Below are positions 23,999-34,884 of a DNA stretch of 64,000 nucleotides, piece after piece. Position 1 is the first letter of the stretch. Each line of letters starts with the position of its first letter. The stretch covers positions 5,332,001 through 5,396,000 of the forward strand of contig NC_092040.1 of the NCBI RefSeq assembly GCF_003086295.3, in the 5' to 3' direction. A program made the position numbers and the translations under genes. The notes under the pieces are model-generated. The model searched no databases and was not told the origin of the DNA. It saw only the letters and a program-made list of their open reading frames with translations. The stretch is from Arachis hypogaea. Its lineage: Eukaryota; Streptophyta; Magnoliopsida; Fabales; Fabaceae.

Positions 23999-24261
23999 GT
24001 ATAGAGAGCCAATAAAATATTTGTACAATGTATACAATTGAGGTTTAGGGATGTCCCATTCAGTATTAGATATATAACCATTAGTGTTACCTTTTTCCAT
24101 CATGACATGGTATTAGAACTTTAAATTCGAGCTTAAATTTTTGGGATGTTTATTATTCTTAATATCCGGATGGTTATTCTGAATAGTAGAGGTGATGTTC
24201 ATTTGTTAACTCATATAGTCAATTGTATACATTGTACAAATATTTTATTAACTCCCTAGCA
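23999..24261. mobile_element. MITE with 30-bp near-perfect inverted ends
   Basis: Both ends carry aataaaatatttgtacaatg followed by tatacaattga in inverted orientation (24011-24041 and about 24219-24249). The strong identity of the arms suggests a fairly recent insertion or a conserved terminus. Target duplication not resolved. Confidence 0.65.
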
Positions 24262-25172
24262 GGACTCTTAACTTTATTAAATTTTACAATTTAGAAGATC
24301 AAATCTTATTTTATTTTATATATTTATTCTGATAGAAACTATATTCTCGTTAAGACTTAAGAATTTGTTATTAGTCAATAAATTGCTGTATATATAAGTT
24401 AGAATTTAAATTGGTTATAAAAAATAATAATTTATTCTATATTTAATTTTTTGTCAAAATGAAGCATATAAATTTGAATAACGAAAATATTTATCAACAA
24501 AAAAGAATTAGCCAAAAATATCGAATTTGTCTTTTTTTTTTTGGTCCTTAATATTACGGTTTGAATAGTTGGATTGCTCAACGAATCTCTTGGAGGAGGC
24601 ATTTTTGCTTAATTGGTCAACGGAGAAGACTTTCAAACAACCCAGGTCATGGGGTCAAATTAGACAGAGCTGCTCTACAAAAACCATATTGGATTGGGCT
24701 TCTTTGGTTTCAAAATAACAACCATCTTCAACAGAAAGAAACAGAAAAACACTTGCATTTTATTATGGGCTTGGCGGAAGGCCTTGTGCTTTGTGAATGG
24801 TATACTTTATACTTTTCTTTTTTTCACACACAAAAGAAGAGGCAAATAAAAAGAGATCAATATTGTATTATGAAAATATTAGAGCTAAATTTTTGATAAA
24901 TCGAACGCATTATTATATAAATTCCTAAAAGGCCAATGTATGATTTTTTTTTACGGTATCTCCCAACCCAACAAGTTAATAATTAATTTATCGTGATACT
25001 GAGCTCCATTTATATCTTATGAAATTTATTGATACTATAGTCTAGATGACTGAAGCCATGGCCCAAAAATGGACATACAATAAGCCCAAAGCTGACTACT
25101 CAGAAGGAGAGTGAGCATCTCAAAAGCACGTGGGTCTATGTTAAAAAAAAAAAAAACACGTGGGTAGAAACT
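24262..25172. other. Intergenic
   Basis: An open frame of 111 codons at 24561-24896 (+) has no recognisable domain and is not supported as a gene. Otherwise AT-rich. Confidence 0.45.
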
Positions 25173-25285
25173 CAGGTGTAGTCGACTTTACGTGAGAATG
25201 ATATTTGAGAGCCGTTAGATGATTTGACTAAATTTTCATCTAACGACTCTCAACTATCAGCTTCACGTAAAGTTGACTTTACCTT
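25173..25285. mobile_element. Short hairpin MITE
   Basis: About 113 bp that folds on itself almost end to end: gactttacgtgagaatgata on the left pairs with the inverse around ttcacgtaaagttgac on the right, with gagccgttagatg / catctaacgactc in the middle. I remember this foldback as a very common peanut/legume MITE; that link is from memory. Confidence 0.75.
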
Positions 25286-25445
25286 AATTTTCACCAAACA
25301 CACGGGTCGCTTAACCCAACCTGCCGAGATGTGGGGAACCAAGACTTGGAACCCGACTTGCTTGAGGAGCAAGTTACAACTTCCCTTCTACTACTTCGGT
25401 TGTTGTCTTCAAGAATAATAACCACGTCAATGTGGGCTAATTTTT

Positions 25446-25629
25446 CAGAATTTAATTTTGATGTATTATCGGTATAAAGTAATTTTATACGTGTATTTAA
25501 TTACGTAACACCACATTAATAAAAAAATTATTTTTATATTGACTGCGTGAATAATCATCTAAAAAAATAAATTTAATTGTACGACAATATAAAACATTTT
25601 ATATTATTAGTGCATCAAAATTATACTCA
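25446..25629. repeat. MITE A copy 4
   Basis: Best-preserved copy: gaatttaattttgatgtatt at the left and its inverse (gtgcatcaaaattatactc) at the right; internal atacgtgtatttaattacgt matches copy 2. Confidence 0.7.
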
Positions 25630-25975
25630 ATTTTTTATATAGTAGAAAAAAACTACTTTTCTTTAGAAGAAATTATCGACCAAGTCATCATCATCTTTTT
25701 ACAAATACAAGATATTTTTCAACTTAATGCTTATTTAAATTTATTTCAAGTTAAATTAGACATTAAAATCTCTTGCAAATATTTTTAGCGATCGTCCGAC
25801 ATGAAGACACTTTGGACATGTTCACAAATATTACGACTTTTTTCACCTAATCTATTTACACACACTACATTTCGGATACACTTCGAAACAAATTCATACA
25901 ATTATCTATTAATTCCTTTACAATCACGTGATTTCTTTTTTAGACATATAGATATTTTCTTTTAATAAAAGAAAA

Positions 25976-27081
25976 AGAAAAACAACCATTAGTACTCATA
26001 AATTTTATGAACGCTGACAAAAGTATCCATTAAAAAAAGTTAACGTTGTACCTATAAAAGATGGGTTCCGTACGACAAAAATACTAAAAATCTATTTTTT
26101 TTTTTACTTTTTAACAAAATACTCAAATTAACCCTGTCATTTTCTCTTTCCCAAACTTCAACAAAAGCAGTGCTTCGAAAAATTCTATCCATCAATGGCT
26201 ACAATATCAGCACTTTTGTTTTTTTTCTCCCAAATCTTCTTCTTATTCTTCTCAAAATTCAACCAAAAGACACACTTTTTAGATATAAAAGAACCATAAT
26301 CAAAATAAAAAATTTAACATGACTGAATCTATAACAATCATTTTTACTGCCGGTTACTGTTCTTTTACTGTCATCACCTCATCATCACCGTGTCTTGCAC
26401 AGCGCTTGTTCAACAGCACCATCGTCTCTTGCTCCACGCTTGTTCGTCATCGTCGTGGCCTCCTAATCGATCTTCCTCATCATTGCCGCCTCCAGCAGAA
26501 TTGTCACCGTCACCAGCAGCATCATTGCCGCCTCCGACAGCCTCTTCGTCACTCATCATCGCTGCCTCTCACATTCTCGTCGTTGTCGTCACATCAATCT
26601 TTCCTTCTGTGGCGTGGCCACCTCGCATTTGTTGCCATCTTCTATACTAAATCCGTTTTTCTTATTAACATTTTGGAGTTTAAAGTTTGTTCAATTTTTT
26701 TTGGCAATATAAATCCTGAGTATGGCTTGATTAAGTAAATTGATTGGTAATTTAACTTTTTTTTGTTGGTGGTGGTGTAGATGGTGGGAAGGTCCTTTTA
26801 GAATCTAAGTATTTTGAGTATTTTTGTATTGAAATTTTTCACTTTTAAAAAAATGAGTGTTGGTGCTGAAGTTTGGGGAATAAGAATGGCGGTGGAGTTG
26901 AGGTTGAAGGCGAAAGATATGTTAATTTAAAAATTTTGTTAAAAAATCAACAGAAAATTAAAATTTAAATACTTTTGTCATATGAAATCCATCTTTTATG
27001 GGTACTATTTTAATTTTCTTGTTTAATGAGTATTTTTGTCGACATTCAGTAAAGTTCATAAGTGCTGATGGTTGTTTTTCC
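25976..27081. mobile_element. Non-autonomous MULE-type TIR element with GC-rich cargo
   Basis: 1106 bp between copies of aaaagaaaa (25967-25975 and 27082-27090, low-complexity but exact). Inverted arms of ~130 bp: agaaaaacaaccattagtac on the left against the inverse of the right end, including cataaaagatgg. The centre (26330-26640) is C-rich with Ser/His/Pro-rich frames (two overlapping plus-strand frames). No domain is recognised; likely captured or random cargo. Confidence 0.75.
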
Positions 27082-27165
27082 AAAAGAAAATTAAGTGATT
27101 CACTTGGTTCTCCTCTTTTTTGGTGACATGGGAAATTGAGAATAAACGATTAGCATGTGTGTTAG

Positions 27166-27729
27166 TGTTCCGAGGGTTACCTGAAATTGTAGGTCGATCT
27201 CGGATGAGATCTTCTGTGCTGGTCAGTGCTGCTGTGTCCGACTTGTTGGATCTGGTAGCCAGAGCTGTCGTGTCCGACTTGTTGGATCTGGTGGTCGGAG
27301 CTGTCGTGTCCGACCTGTTGGACTTGGTGGTGCTGTTGATCCTTCGTCACCGAAGGGTGGTGGTACCTGCAAGAGACTCCGATGCTTAAGTTAGCACGTG
27401 CTTTAGGTAGGTTTTTAGTAGAATCAGAGTATGAGTTATACCTAGGTGCTCCAGTGTATTTATAATGGTGTGGAGTGACCTTTCTGGAGATAAGATAGTT
27501 ATCTTATCTTATCTTATCTTTGAGTGAAGTCATCTTATCTTTAAGGGGAACCACCTTATCTTTCTTTAGGATTTGCCACCTTTAGATTTGGGCTGTGTCC
27601 CTTCGTTTGGGCCTGTTTGGGCCTCTTATGGTGAGCTGGCCGAGCTCTTTATGAAGAGATCGGTCATGGGCCAACCTTCTAAGAGGTCGGCCAACCCGGT
27701 CCTTTATAGCTCGAACCGATGCATGAACA
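27166..27729 (-). repeat. 3' LTR of gypsy element 1
   Basis: Plus-strand text begins tgttccgagg and ends gcatgaaca. Contains a threefold repeat of ctgtcgtgtccgac-ttgttgga (27225-27320) and a (atctt)n run near 27500. Confidence 0.9.
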
Positions 27730-28099
27730 GTAACCCTGCTTGAGCTTCGACCTTTCCATGAGGTAGTGCTTTCTGAGCTTCAACTTCTTTGGGGAAGTTG
27801 TGTTCAAGCATCTTCTTACTATCCGAGCTTTCAGCGAAGCACTTCTGGCTTTGACTTTTTGACCTTTCTTTGGCCTTTGTGAGATGTTTATAGTGTTGGT
27901 ACTTTGCTGTCCGACCTCTTTTTTATCTTTTCTGGTTTTGTCCACTTTTTGCTTGGTCGAGGTGATCTTTGGGGCTAACTTGTCCGACAACTTTTTAGTA
28001 TTCTTGTAGAACCTTTTTAGTTAGTCTGAACAATTTTGATAGCCTTGTCGTGGAGTCGTGGCTTTTTTGGGGCGAAACTATGTCCCTTTTAGCGCATGC

Positions 28100-28598
28100 T
28101 TTTTGTTGGTCCGACTTCTCTTCTCGGTCCTGTTGATCCGACTTCTCTTGTCGATTCTTCATAAGTTATTTTTAGTAATCCATTTTTAATCAGGGCTGGC
28201 CAGGCCTCTTTCTATGGATTACTTTTTATAACTTTGTCGCTTTAATTGTTCTGGTCCGACTTCTTCTTAGTTGGTTATTTCTAAGTTATTTTTAGTAATC
28301 TATTTTTTCTCAGACCTCGTCAGGCCTCTTTCTATGGATTACTTTTTATAACTTTTGTCGCTTTGGTCAATTGGTCCGACTTCTTCATGTCGGTCCATCC
28401 TAAGTTATTTTTCGCAATCCATTTTTCTCAGACCTCGTTAGGCCTCTTTCTATGGATTACTTTTTATAACTTTTGTCGCTTTGGTCGATTGGTCTGACTT
28501 CTTCATGTCGGTCCATCCTAAGTTATTTTTAGCAATCCATTTTTATTCAGGGCTGGCCAGGCCTCTTTCTATGGATTACTTTTTATAATTTTTTCGTT
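28100..28598. repeat. ~120-bp tandem array in gypsy element 1
   Basis: Four units with period 119-120, marked by ggcctctttctatggattac at about 28205, 28323, 28441 and 28560. Lies between the integrase remnant and the 3' LTR, where Tat/Ogre elements often carry tandem repeats. Confidence 0.85.
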
Positions 28599-28920
28599 GA
28601 TCGGGCGATGAATTTGGTTTTCATCTTGCCGATCTTGTCATGATCGGGCGATGAGTTTGATTCTCACCTTGCCGACTTTGTCGTGATCGGGTGATAAGTT
28701 TGGTTCTCATCTTGCCGACCTTGTCGTGATCAGGCGATGAGTTTGGTTCTCATCTTGCCGACCTTGTCGTGATCAGGCGATGAGTTTGGTTCTCATCTTG
28801 CCGACCTTGTCATGATCGGGTGATGAGTTTGATTCTCATCTTGCCGACCTTGTCGTGATCGGGAGATGAGTTTAGTTCTCATCATGCCGACCTGTAGCTT
28901 TGTAATCGGATGATGAATTT
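28599..28920. repeat. 43-bp tandem array in gypsy element 1
   Basis: Seven units of exactly 43 bp (gatcgggcgatgagtttggt then tctcatcttgccgaccttgtcgt) starting at 28599, 28642, 28685, 28728, 28771, 28814 and 28857, then a decayed eighth. The unit nearly reads in two directions (gatgag / ctcatc), so each repeat holds a small inverted motif. Confidence 0.9.
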
Positions 28921-29333
28921 TCGCGGTCAGATTAATGCGTCTTGGTAGGAAACTTTTTAGGGAATCTGCAAACTTTTAAACAATAAAATGAAGATATAAA
29001 TAAGAGTGTGTACATGTTAGTGCTTACCCTTCTAGGTCGGGCAATCTTTTAGATCTCGGCCTGGCACCCTTCTTAGATTGCAGGCATGCCATGACCTTGG
29101 TAGCTCTCGCCCCTTGAGGTCAGATACTTTGTGGTGACCTTTCTCCAGTACTTTTGAGCAACATGGTATGGTCTTTTACAGTTGGCTATTAGCTTCCCTT
29201 CTCCTGACCGACCTTAGGTCCATTCGATGCTTTAATGCTTCCTCTCTAATCCGAGCTCTTTTTCGGACTTCTGGAAGTTGGTCAAGCCTTTCCCTTTGAG
29301 TTTGGGAGTTGGTATCTTTTTCGCACTGGAGGA

Positions 29334-30439
29334 TCACTCTAGGGGTTTCCTATTCTCCCTCCATAGGAATCCTTGCCTCCATTCCGTAAGCAAGTCGAAA
29401 TGGTGATTCTTCGGTGGTTGGATGTGGTGTTGCCCATATGCCCATAGGACTTGTGGGAGCTCTTCTGGTGGGGCTATATGGAAGTTGGCATGCTTCTGGC
29501 ATGGTGGGAATGTCTTGACAAACTTTGTTGCTTCCTTTTGTAAGGTCGGCCAGTAAAAATTTGCTCGGAGTATCCTTTTGGCAAGAGCTCTTGCTCCGAG
29601 GTATTTGCCGCACATGCCTTCATGGACTTCCTCTAGGACGTTGTGCACTATGGTGTAGTATTGTGCTTTATTGTACTAGCATTTTGGCCTCTATCTTATC
29701 TGTGGGGAGTGTCTCTGACTTGAGGTTGTTGATTATGGGTGTCATCCATCCTTGACCCTGACCTGATATGGTTAGGACCTTTTCTTCCTTCGGAATTGAT
29801 GGATTCTGCAGTATTTCTTGGATGAGGCTTCTATTATTACTCCCTGGTTTGGTGTTGGCTTATTTTGAAAGTGCATCAACTCGGGCATTTTGTTCTCGAG
29901 GTATATGTCGGACCTCATATCCCCCGAATTGTCCGAGCTGTTGGTGCTGGCTAGTTTTGAAAGTGCATAAGCTCGGGCATTCTGTTTCCGAGGTATATGT
30001 CAGACCTCATATCCCCCGAATTGTCCAAGCTATTTTCTGGTTTTGTCCAGGGTCCCCCGAATTGTCCAAGCTGTTCTCTGGTTTTGTCCAGGGTCCCCCA
30101 AATTGTCCGAGCTGTTCTCTGATTTTGTCCAGGGTCCCTCGAATTATCCGAGCTATTCTCTGATTTTGTCCAGGTACCCCGAATTATCCGAGCTCTTTTC
30201 TATCTTTTGATAGTTTAGTTCGGCCCCTTGTAGAGCCTTGCTGATGAAGTAGACGGGTTGTTACCCTACTTTCGTCCTCTCTGACTAGTGTTGAGGCTAT
30301 TGCCCGACTTCTCACTGTGAGGTATAATGTGAGTTCTTCACTTTCCCGTGGTCGGGTAAGAATGGGTGGTTGCCCCAAGAATTTTTTGTAATCTCGGAAG
30401 GCTTGTCCGCACTTCGTTGTCTATTCAAACCTCGCTCCT
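29334..30439 (-). pseudogene. pol remnant: RT tail, RNase H and core-less integrase
   Basis: Reading down the minus strand: the end of RT (FRDYKKFLGQPPILTRPRES near 30400-30320); RNase H sequence disrupted by a tandem array (30013-30190), then GYEVRHIPREQNARVDALSK twice (around 30010-29950 and 29935-29875); a linker (GWMTPIINNLKSETLPTDK, ~29740); and the integrase H2C2 zinc-binding domain (HEGMCGKYLGARALAKRIL; NFYWPTLQKEA; CQKHANF). Directly after APPEEL the frame continues as PQVLWAY, a motif normally found far downstream, so the catalytic D,D(35)E core is missing. A frameshift follows, with PFRLAYGMEARIP in another frame. Clearly non-functional. Confidence 0.88.
29875..30190. repeat. Tandem duplications inside the RNase H coding region
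   Basis: Two kinds. A ~76-bp duplication (29880-29955 and 29957-30030) repeats the codons for HIPREQNARVDALSK. A 41-bp array (units at about 30013, 30053, 30094, 30135, partial at 30176) repeats cgaattgtccgagctgttct plus tggttttgtccagggt, which on the minus strand derives from the coding text for LDKTRE-LG-FG, just upstream of the HIPREQN motif. 41 is not a multiple of 3, so each added unit shifts the frame. Confidence 0.85.
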
Positions 30440-31759
30440 TTCCTTAATATACCTCTTTGAGGTGTCTTTTGCGAGATGATTTAGAGATCCCTCCTTCTGC
30501 GAATCCTCCATTTATTATATGACATGTCTCTCAGGGGTGTGAGGTGGACGTTCAACTCGTCCGACCTCTTCATCCCTTTTTTCTCTTTCTCGGTTCATCC
30601 GCTTTATTGGCTAAGAACCGATCTAGTCGCCCTTCTCGTGCCAATCTTTCTTTGATATTCTTTAGGTCGAAGCACTCATTGGTAGAATGTCCGTAGATTC
30701 GATGGTATTTGCAATACTCTAACCAACTTCATTTCTCTTTTGTGTTTACTCGGGCGAGGCAGCAGGATCTTCTCAGTGTTGCATGTCTCTCGGTAGACAT
30801 TCACAAGAGATAGGTTTATCAGTGGGTTGGTCTTCTTTCTTCCTGGATTCTTTATCCTTGTCCCGTGGTGGGTTAGGAGAATCTGGTTTTTGAGCTGTCT
30901 CCCAATCGGGAGTTCTCCTCAATATTGATATATTTTTCTGCCCTATCTTGAACCTCGTTTAGAGATGTTGGGTGCTTCTTGGATATTGAGTGGTTGAAAG
31001 GTCCTTCTCTTAGGCCATTGATGATACCCATGATCGCTGCTTCTGTTGGCAGACTTTGTATGTCCAGACATGCTTTGTTGAATCTTTCCATGTAGTTGTG
31101 AAGACTTTCCTGATCTCCTTGCTTGATCCCTAATAGGCTCGGGGCGTGTTTGGCTTGGTCCTTCTGGATGGAGAATCTGGTAAGGAATTTTTTGGCTAAG
31201 TCGTCAAAACTTGTGATGGATCTTTGAGGCAAACTGTCGAACCACTTAATTGCTGTCTTTGTTAGGGTAGTCGGGAAGGCTTTGCATCGAATAGCGTCCG
31301 AGGCGTCAGTGAGATACATTCTGCTTCTGAAATTGCTGAGATGATGGCTTGGATCGGAGGTACCGTCGTATGGGGTCATGTCGGGGGCTTTAAAATCCTT
31401 TGGAACTTTAGCTTTCATAATTTCTTTGGTGAAGAGATCTTGGTCCTTGTGGGAGCTGTCATCGTGAATGGACTGAATAGTTTTAACTTTGAGATCAGCC
31501 TCAAGCTTTAGGAGCTTGTTCTCTAGCTCTCGGCGTCGCCTGGTTTCTCTCCGAAGGTCCCTCTTGGCTTCCCGTTGATGTTCGACCTGAGCTGTTTGAG
31601 ACGATCCTATTGAGCTTGTAGAGCATCCATGATTTCTATATTTGGCAAATTCTTGTCTCTGTTTGGTTGAGGTGTTTCCTTTGATGTGATGTCCGAGTTT
31701 TTATGCAGTGTTATGTTTTCTAAATCAGAGTTGTGGTCATTTTCAAGGCTATCCGCCAT
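30440..31759 (-). pseudogene. gag (and protease start) pseudogene
   Basis: Begins at an ATG (31759) 23 bases inside the primer site: MADSLENDHNSDLENITLHK. An in-frame TAG follows about 50 codons later (LQAQ-stop-DRLKQL). The retrotransposon gag domain is intact from 31418 to ~30880 (MTPYDGTSDPSHHLSNFRSR; AIKWFDSLPQRSITSFDDLA; QGDQESLHNYMERFNKACLD). It continues in a shifted frame with YCKYHRIYGHSTNECFDLKN (~30715) and ends with the conserved start of the protease segment, INGGFAEGGISKSSRKRHLK (~30530-30470). Shortly after, at about 30440, the text jumps to the RT tail. Gag would form the virus-like particle in the cytoplasm; stops and shifts make this copy dead. Confidence 0.88.
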
Positions 31760-31781
31760 GATGATGGGATGAGTTCCAGGT

Positions 31782-31799
31782 TCCCCGGCAACGGCGCCA
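31782..31799 (-). promoter_or_regulatory. Primer binding site, tRNA-Asp type
   Basis: tccccggcaacggcgcca on the plus strand equals the 3' end of plant tRNA-Asp(GTC) plus CCA, so the minus-strand RNA would pair with that tRNA. It lies one base from the 5' LTR. Confidence 0.9.
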
Positions 31800-31800
31800 A

Positions 31801-32386
31801 TATTTCGAAGGTTACCTGAAACTGTAGGTCGATCTCGGACGAGATCTTCTGTGCTGGTCAGTGCTGCTGTGTCCGACTTATTAGATCCGGTGGCCGGAGC
31901 TGTCGTGTCTGACTTGTTGGATCTGGTGGCCAGAGCTGTCGTGTCCGACCTGTTGGACTTGGCGGTGCTGTTGATCTTTCGTCACCGGAGGGTGGTAGTA
32001 CCTGCAAGAGACTCCGATACTTAAGTTAGCACGTGTTTTAGACAGGTTTTTAGTAAAATCAGAATATGAGTTATACCTGGGTGCTCCAGTGTATTTATAA
32101 TGGTGTGGAGTGACCTTTCTGGAGATAAGATAGTTATCTTATCTTATCTTTGAGTGAAGTCATCTTATCTTTAAGGGGAACCGCCTTATCTTTCTTTAGG
32201 CTTTGCCGCCTTTAGATTTGGGCTGTGTCTCTTTGTTTGGGACAGATTAGGCCTCTTATGGCGATTTGGCCGAACTCTTTATGAAGAGGTTGGTAATGGA
32301 CCAATCTTCTAAGAAGTCAGTCATGGGCCAACCTTCTAAAAAGTCGACCAACCCGATCTTTTATAACTCGAACCGATGCATGAACA
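31801..32386 (-). repeat. 5' LTR of gypsy element 1
   Basis: Plus-strand text begins tatttcgaag (expected TG decayed to TA) and ends gcatgaaca. Carries an extra partial duplication of 'aagtc(a/g)...gggccaaccttctaa' near 32310-32345 not seen in the other LTR. Confidence 0.9.
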
Positions 32387-32391
32387 GTTAG

Positions 32392-34078
32392 TAAAAGAGT
32401 TTAGGACCCAACAACATAGAATAGTAGCAACTAGAAGCAAGAAACACTCAACTTGTGATTTGGTTTGTCGTTACTTAACCAGGCTGTCACTCATATGCGA
32501 TTCTTCTTCGCATGCTATCAAATAAAATAACACCAAAATGTATAAGACAAAGTATACAAGAACAGCAAAAGGAGGAAACAGCATATTCATTTAACTTTAA
32601 TTAATTTTTCCTTAAACCCCACCATTCGTGAACTTCTATAGCTATAATCTCAATTCATATTTAATTTCCTTATATGCACCTAAAACAATGAGCGGCGCTC
32701 TTTAATTATATGCAATATTTTTAAGTTTTAACCAAATATTCTAATGTCATAGCAGGCCAACATCATTTGCAGTTCAAGATGTGTCCAATGCAGGAGGATT
32801 CCTAGCTTTTTTTTTTAAAAAAAAGTTATTCGTAGATTTCATCATATTCCAAGAACTTTAGGTTTCTCTGTTTTGTCTAGATTCACAATGTAAACATCTA
32901 AACTTTTTTTTGCGTTCTTAAATGTGATATAGCATCATAGGGAGGGTATGTGTCAAATAACTAATATGCACATGTTGCATCAATAATTGAACAATAAGAA
33001 GTAATTATGGGCAATATTTACATTCGCAAGTCCAAGTGGGTGGTCTAAATTAAGCATCTTCATAAAGGGGTTTTAAGAATTTCTTTTTCTGTTTATGATG
33101 TATGCAAGCATATTCAACAACAACAACAACGGCAATCATAATAATAATAATAAGAATTTTGCTAGAGAATCAAGAGGTATAATCAACAATAAGCCAACAA
33201 ATATATTTAAACTGTATTTTGTACTAATTAATTATTATTAATTATTGGTTATTAAAATTTTATTTTTTAAAAAATATAAAATTAATAATTATTAATTACT
33301 TTTTTATTTTAATTTATCTTTTATCATTTATTATGCAAATCTTAATTCTTCTTTTAAAAAAAATCTAAACTCCAAAAAAAAACACTAAAACATAACATAA
33401 AGAATCATTCAAATACTAATAAAAAAAACATACAAAATATAGAAAAAAAATCATTCAAATTCTACAAAAAAAAAATACAAAACATAGAAAAAAAATCTTC
33501 CAAAACTAATAAAAAGAATCATCTAAAAATTAAGAAAAAGAAACATAAAACACGAGTTAAAAGAATCATTCAAAACCAAATAGAAAGAGGAGAAGAAGAA
33601 GAGCCGTAGGGTGACCAGCGTACGTTACCACCAATGACAGCACGCACCAGAGAGAAGCGACGAAAGAGCCACAGTTTGAATGATTTGACAGAAAGGGTGG
33701 GTGCAATTGATAAGTTTATAAGGGAAAAGATGCACCGCAACCATAAACAACTTGGACCACGGTCACAAACGGCACCGCTAATGACGGCATAAATGTCGGA
33801 GAACTGAACAGGGAGCAATGGATAGGATGGTTGGATGAAGAAGATCGACACCATTGCCATATGGAAGATTGAACTGATGCATCGCAGCCTTGGAGAGAGA
33901 GTGACGGTGAAGACTCTGCAGTTGTTAGTGCACTTCCGTGATTCCCGTCAATATTGGATGAACGTATCACTCAGGATTTGATTTTGGCATATCAAATAAT
34001 TAATAACAAATTTTAAACTATAATTAATTGAGTTGTTCAATTCTTCGTTGGTTATACTTGGTTTCATATACTTTTTCT
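32392..34078. other. Intergenic with a decayed tandem repeat
   Basis: 33396-33560 holds three to four imperfect ~55-bp copies of 'aatcattcaaa-actaataaaaa-acata-aaaacatag'. Bases 33570-33960 are more GC-rich, with overlapping frames on the minus strand (33570-33860 and 33716-33970); no domain recognised. It resembles the cargo of the small TIR elements elsewhere in the window, but I could not find matching ends. Confidence 0.45.

Positions 34079-34144
<66 letters not shown>
34079..34144. repeat. (TAA)n microsatellite
   Basis: About 22 TAA units directly abutting the LTR that starts at 34145. Confidence 0.95.
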
Positions 34145-34649
34145 TGTTCTGAGGGTTATCTGAAATATTGATTTAGGCCTAAACGTGAGGTCCAGATCCT
34201 TTTGTGTGGCAGCGTCCGACTTATTGATGTCGATCTACCGTTTGTCCGAGTTCCTCGTAAGGAGGTGGAGGTGGTATCTACAAGAGACTCTGATGTTCAA
34301 GTTAGCAAGGGTTTTTTAAGCAGGTTTTTAGTATACTAGAACGTGAGTTATACCTGGGAGGTGTTAGTGTATTTATAGTAGGGTTTGATGACCTCCTTAG
34401 CGGCGGTAATTCCATCTTATCTTATATTATATCTTAGGAGTTTTTTGGAGTCTATCTTTTGGGGGAGATAGAGATTTAATCACGGCTTCTGGAAGTAGTG
34501 ACCTTCCACGTTAGATAAGTGAAACTGGGCTCCATGGTTGGATTCCGACTTCTTTAAAGAGGTCGGGTAGGGGATGAGAGGCCACCTTCCAAAGTTGGTC
34601 CTCTCATCATTATTGGGTCTGACTTTAGGATTGGGTCAGGGTATGAACA
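34145..34649 (-). repeat. 3' LTR of gypsy element 2
   Basis: Starts tgttctgagg, ends gtatgaaca; followed (plus orientation) by gtgcccctacttgagtcc, whose inverse is a purine-rich tract fit to prime plus-strand synthesis. Confidence 0.85.
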
Positions 34650-34876
34650 GTGCCCCTACTTGAGTCCCAACCTTTTTGTAAGTCAGACTTAAGCATTTTG
34701 TTGCTTTCGTCCGAGACGTCAGGCGCTTCTTTCTGCGGATCTCGGGTTTTTGGTTACGGGTTTGAAAATCTGAACATTTCCCCTCTTTAAATGAGTGGCT
34801 GAATTGGCGTGACAGTTTTCTTGATCTTCATGCATGATTTAAAGCGAAGTTATTGGGCCTGTTACTCCTTGCTTCC

Positions 34877-34884
34877 TTATAAAA
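34877..34884 (+). promoter_or_regulatory. TATA box upstream of the antisense ORF
   Basis: Text ccttataaaagc, with the core ttataaaa, sits 30 bases before a CT-rich stretch typical of plant transcription starts. It lies inside the element, ~230 bp beyond the 3' LTR and directed away from it. A possible leader intron runs from a donor near 35092 (ccag-gttggt) to an acceptor at 35529 (tttgtag-gtgtag), 10 bases before the ATG. This suggests the antisense ORF has its own promoter independent of the LTR. Confidence 0.55.

Larger units (their letters stand above)
27166..32386 (-). mobile_element. Ty3/gypsy LTR retrotransposon, pol internally deleted
   Basis: 5.2 kb element read on the minus strand. 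LTRs at 27166-27729 (3' LTR) and 31801-32386 (5' LTR), flanked by a perfect 5-bp duplication gttag (27161-27165, 32387-32391). Next to the 5' LTR, 31782-31799 matches the 3' end of plant tRNA-Asp including CCA, the expected primer site. Reading order: gag, start of protease, a deletion removing protease and most of RT, the RT tail, RNase H, integrase with its core deleted, then two tandem arrays before the 3' LTR. This order and tRNA-Asp priming suit the Tat/Ogre-type gypsy lineage (inference). The LTRs differ at many sites, so the insertion is not recent. Confidence 0.92.

Noticed and set aside
24561..24896. 111-codon plus-strand frame
   Set aside because: No domain, no intron context, composition of non-coding DNA; left as unsupported.
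26319..26738. 139-codon frame rich in Ser/His/Leu
   Set aside because: Overlaps a second open frame and lies in TIR-element cargo; no recognisable domain.
28599..28920. Evenly spaced repeats that could suggest a CRISPR array
   Set aside because: Units are contiguous with no unique spacers, and lie inside a plant retrotransposon.
31782..31799. tRNA-Asp-like sequence
   Set aside because: Only the 3' 18 bases are present; it is the primer binding site, not a tRNA gene.
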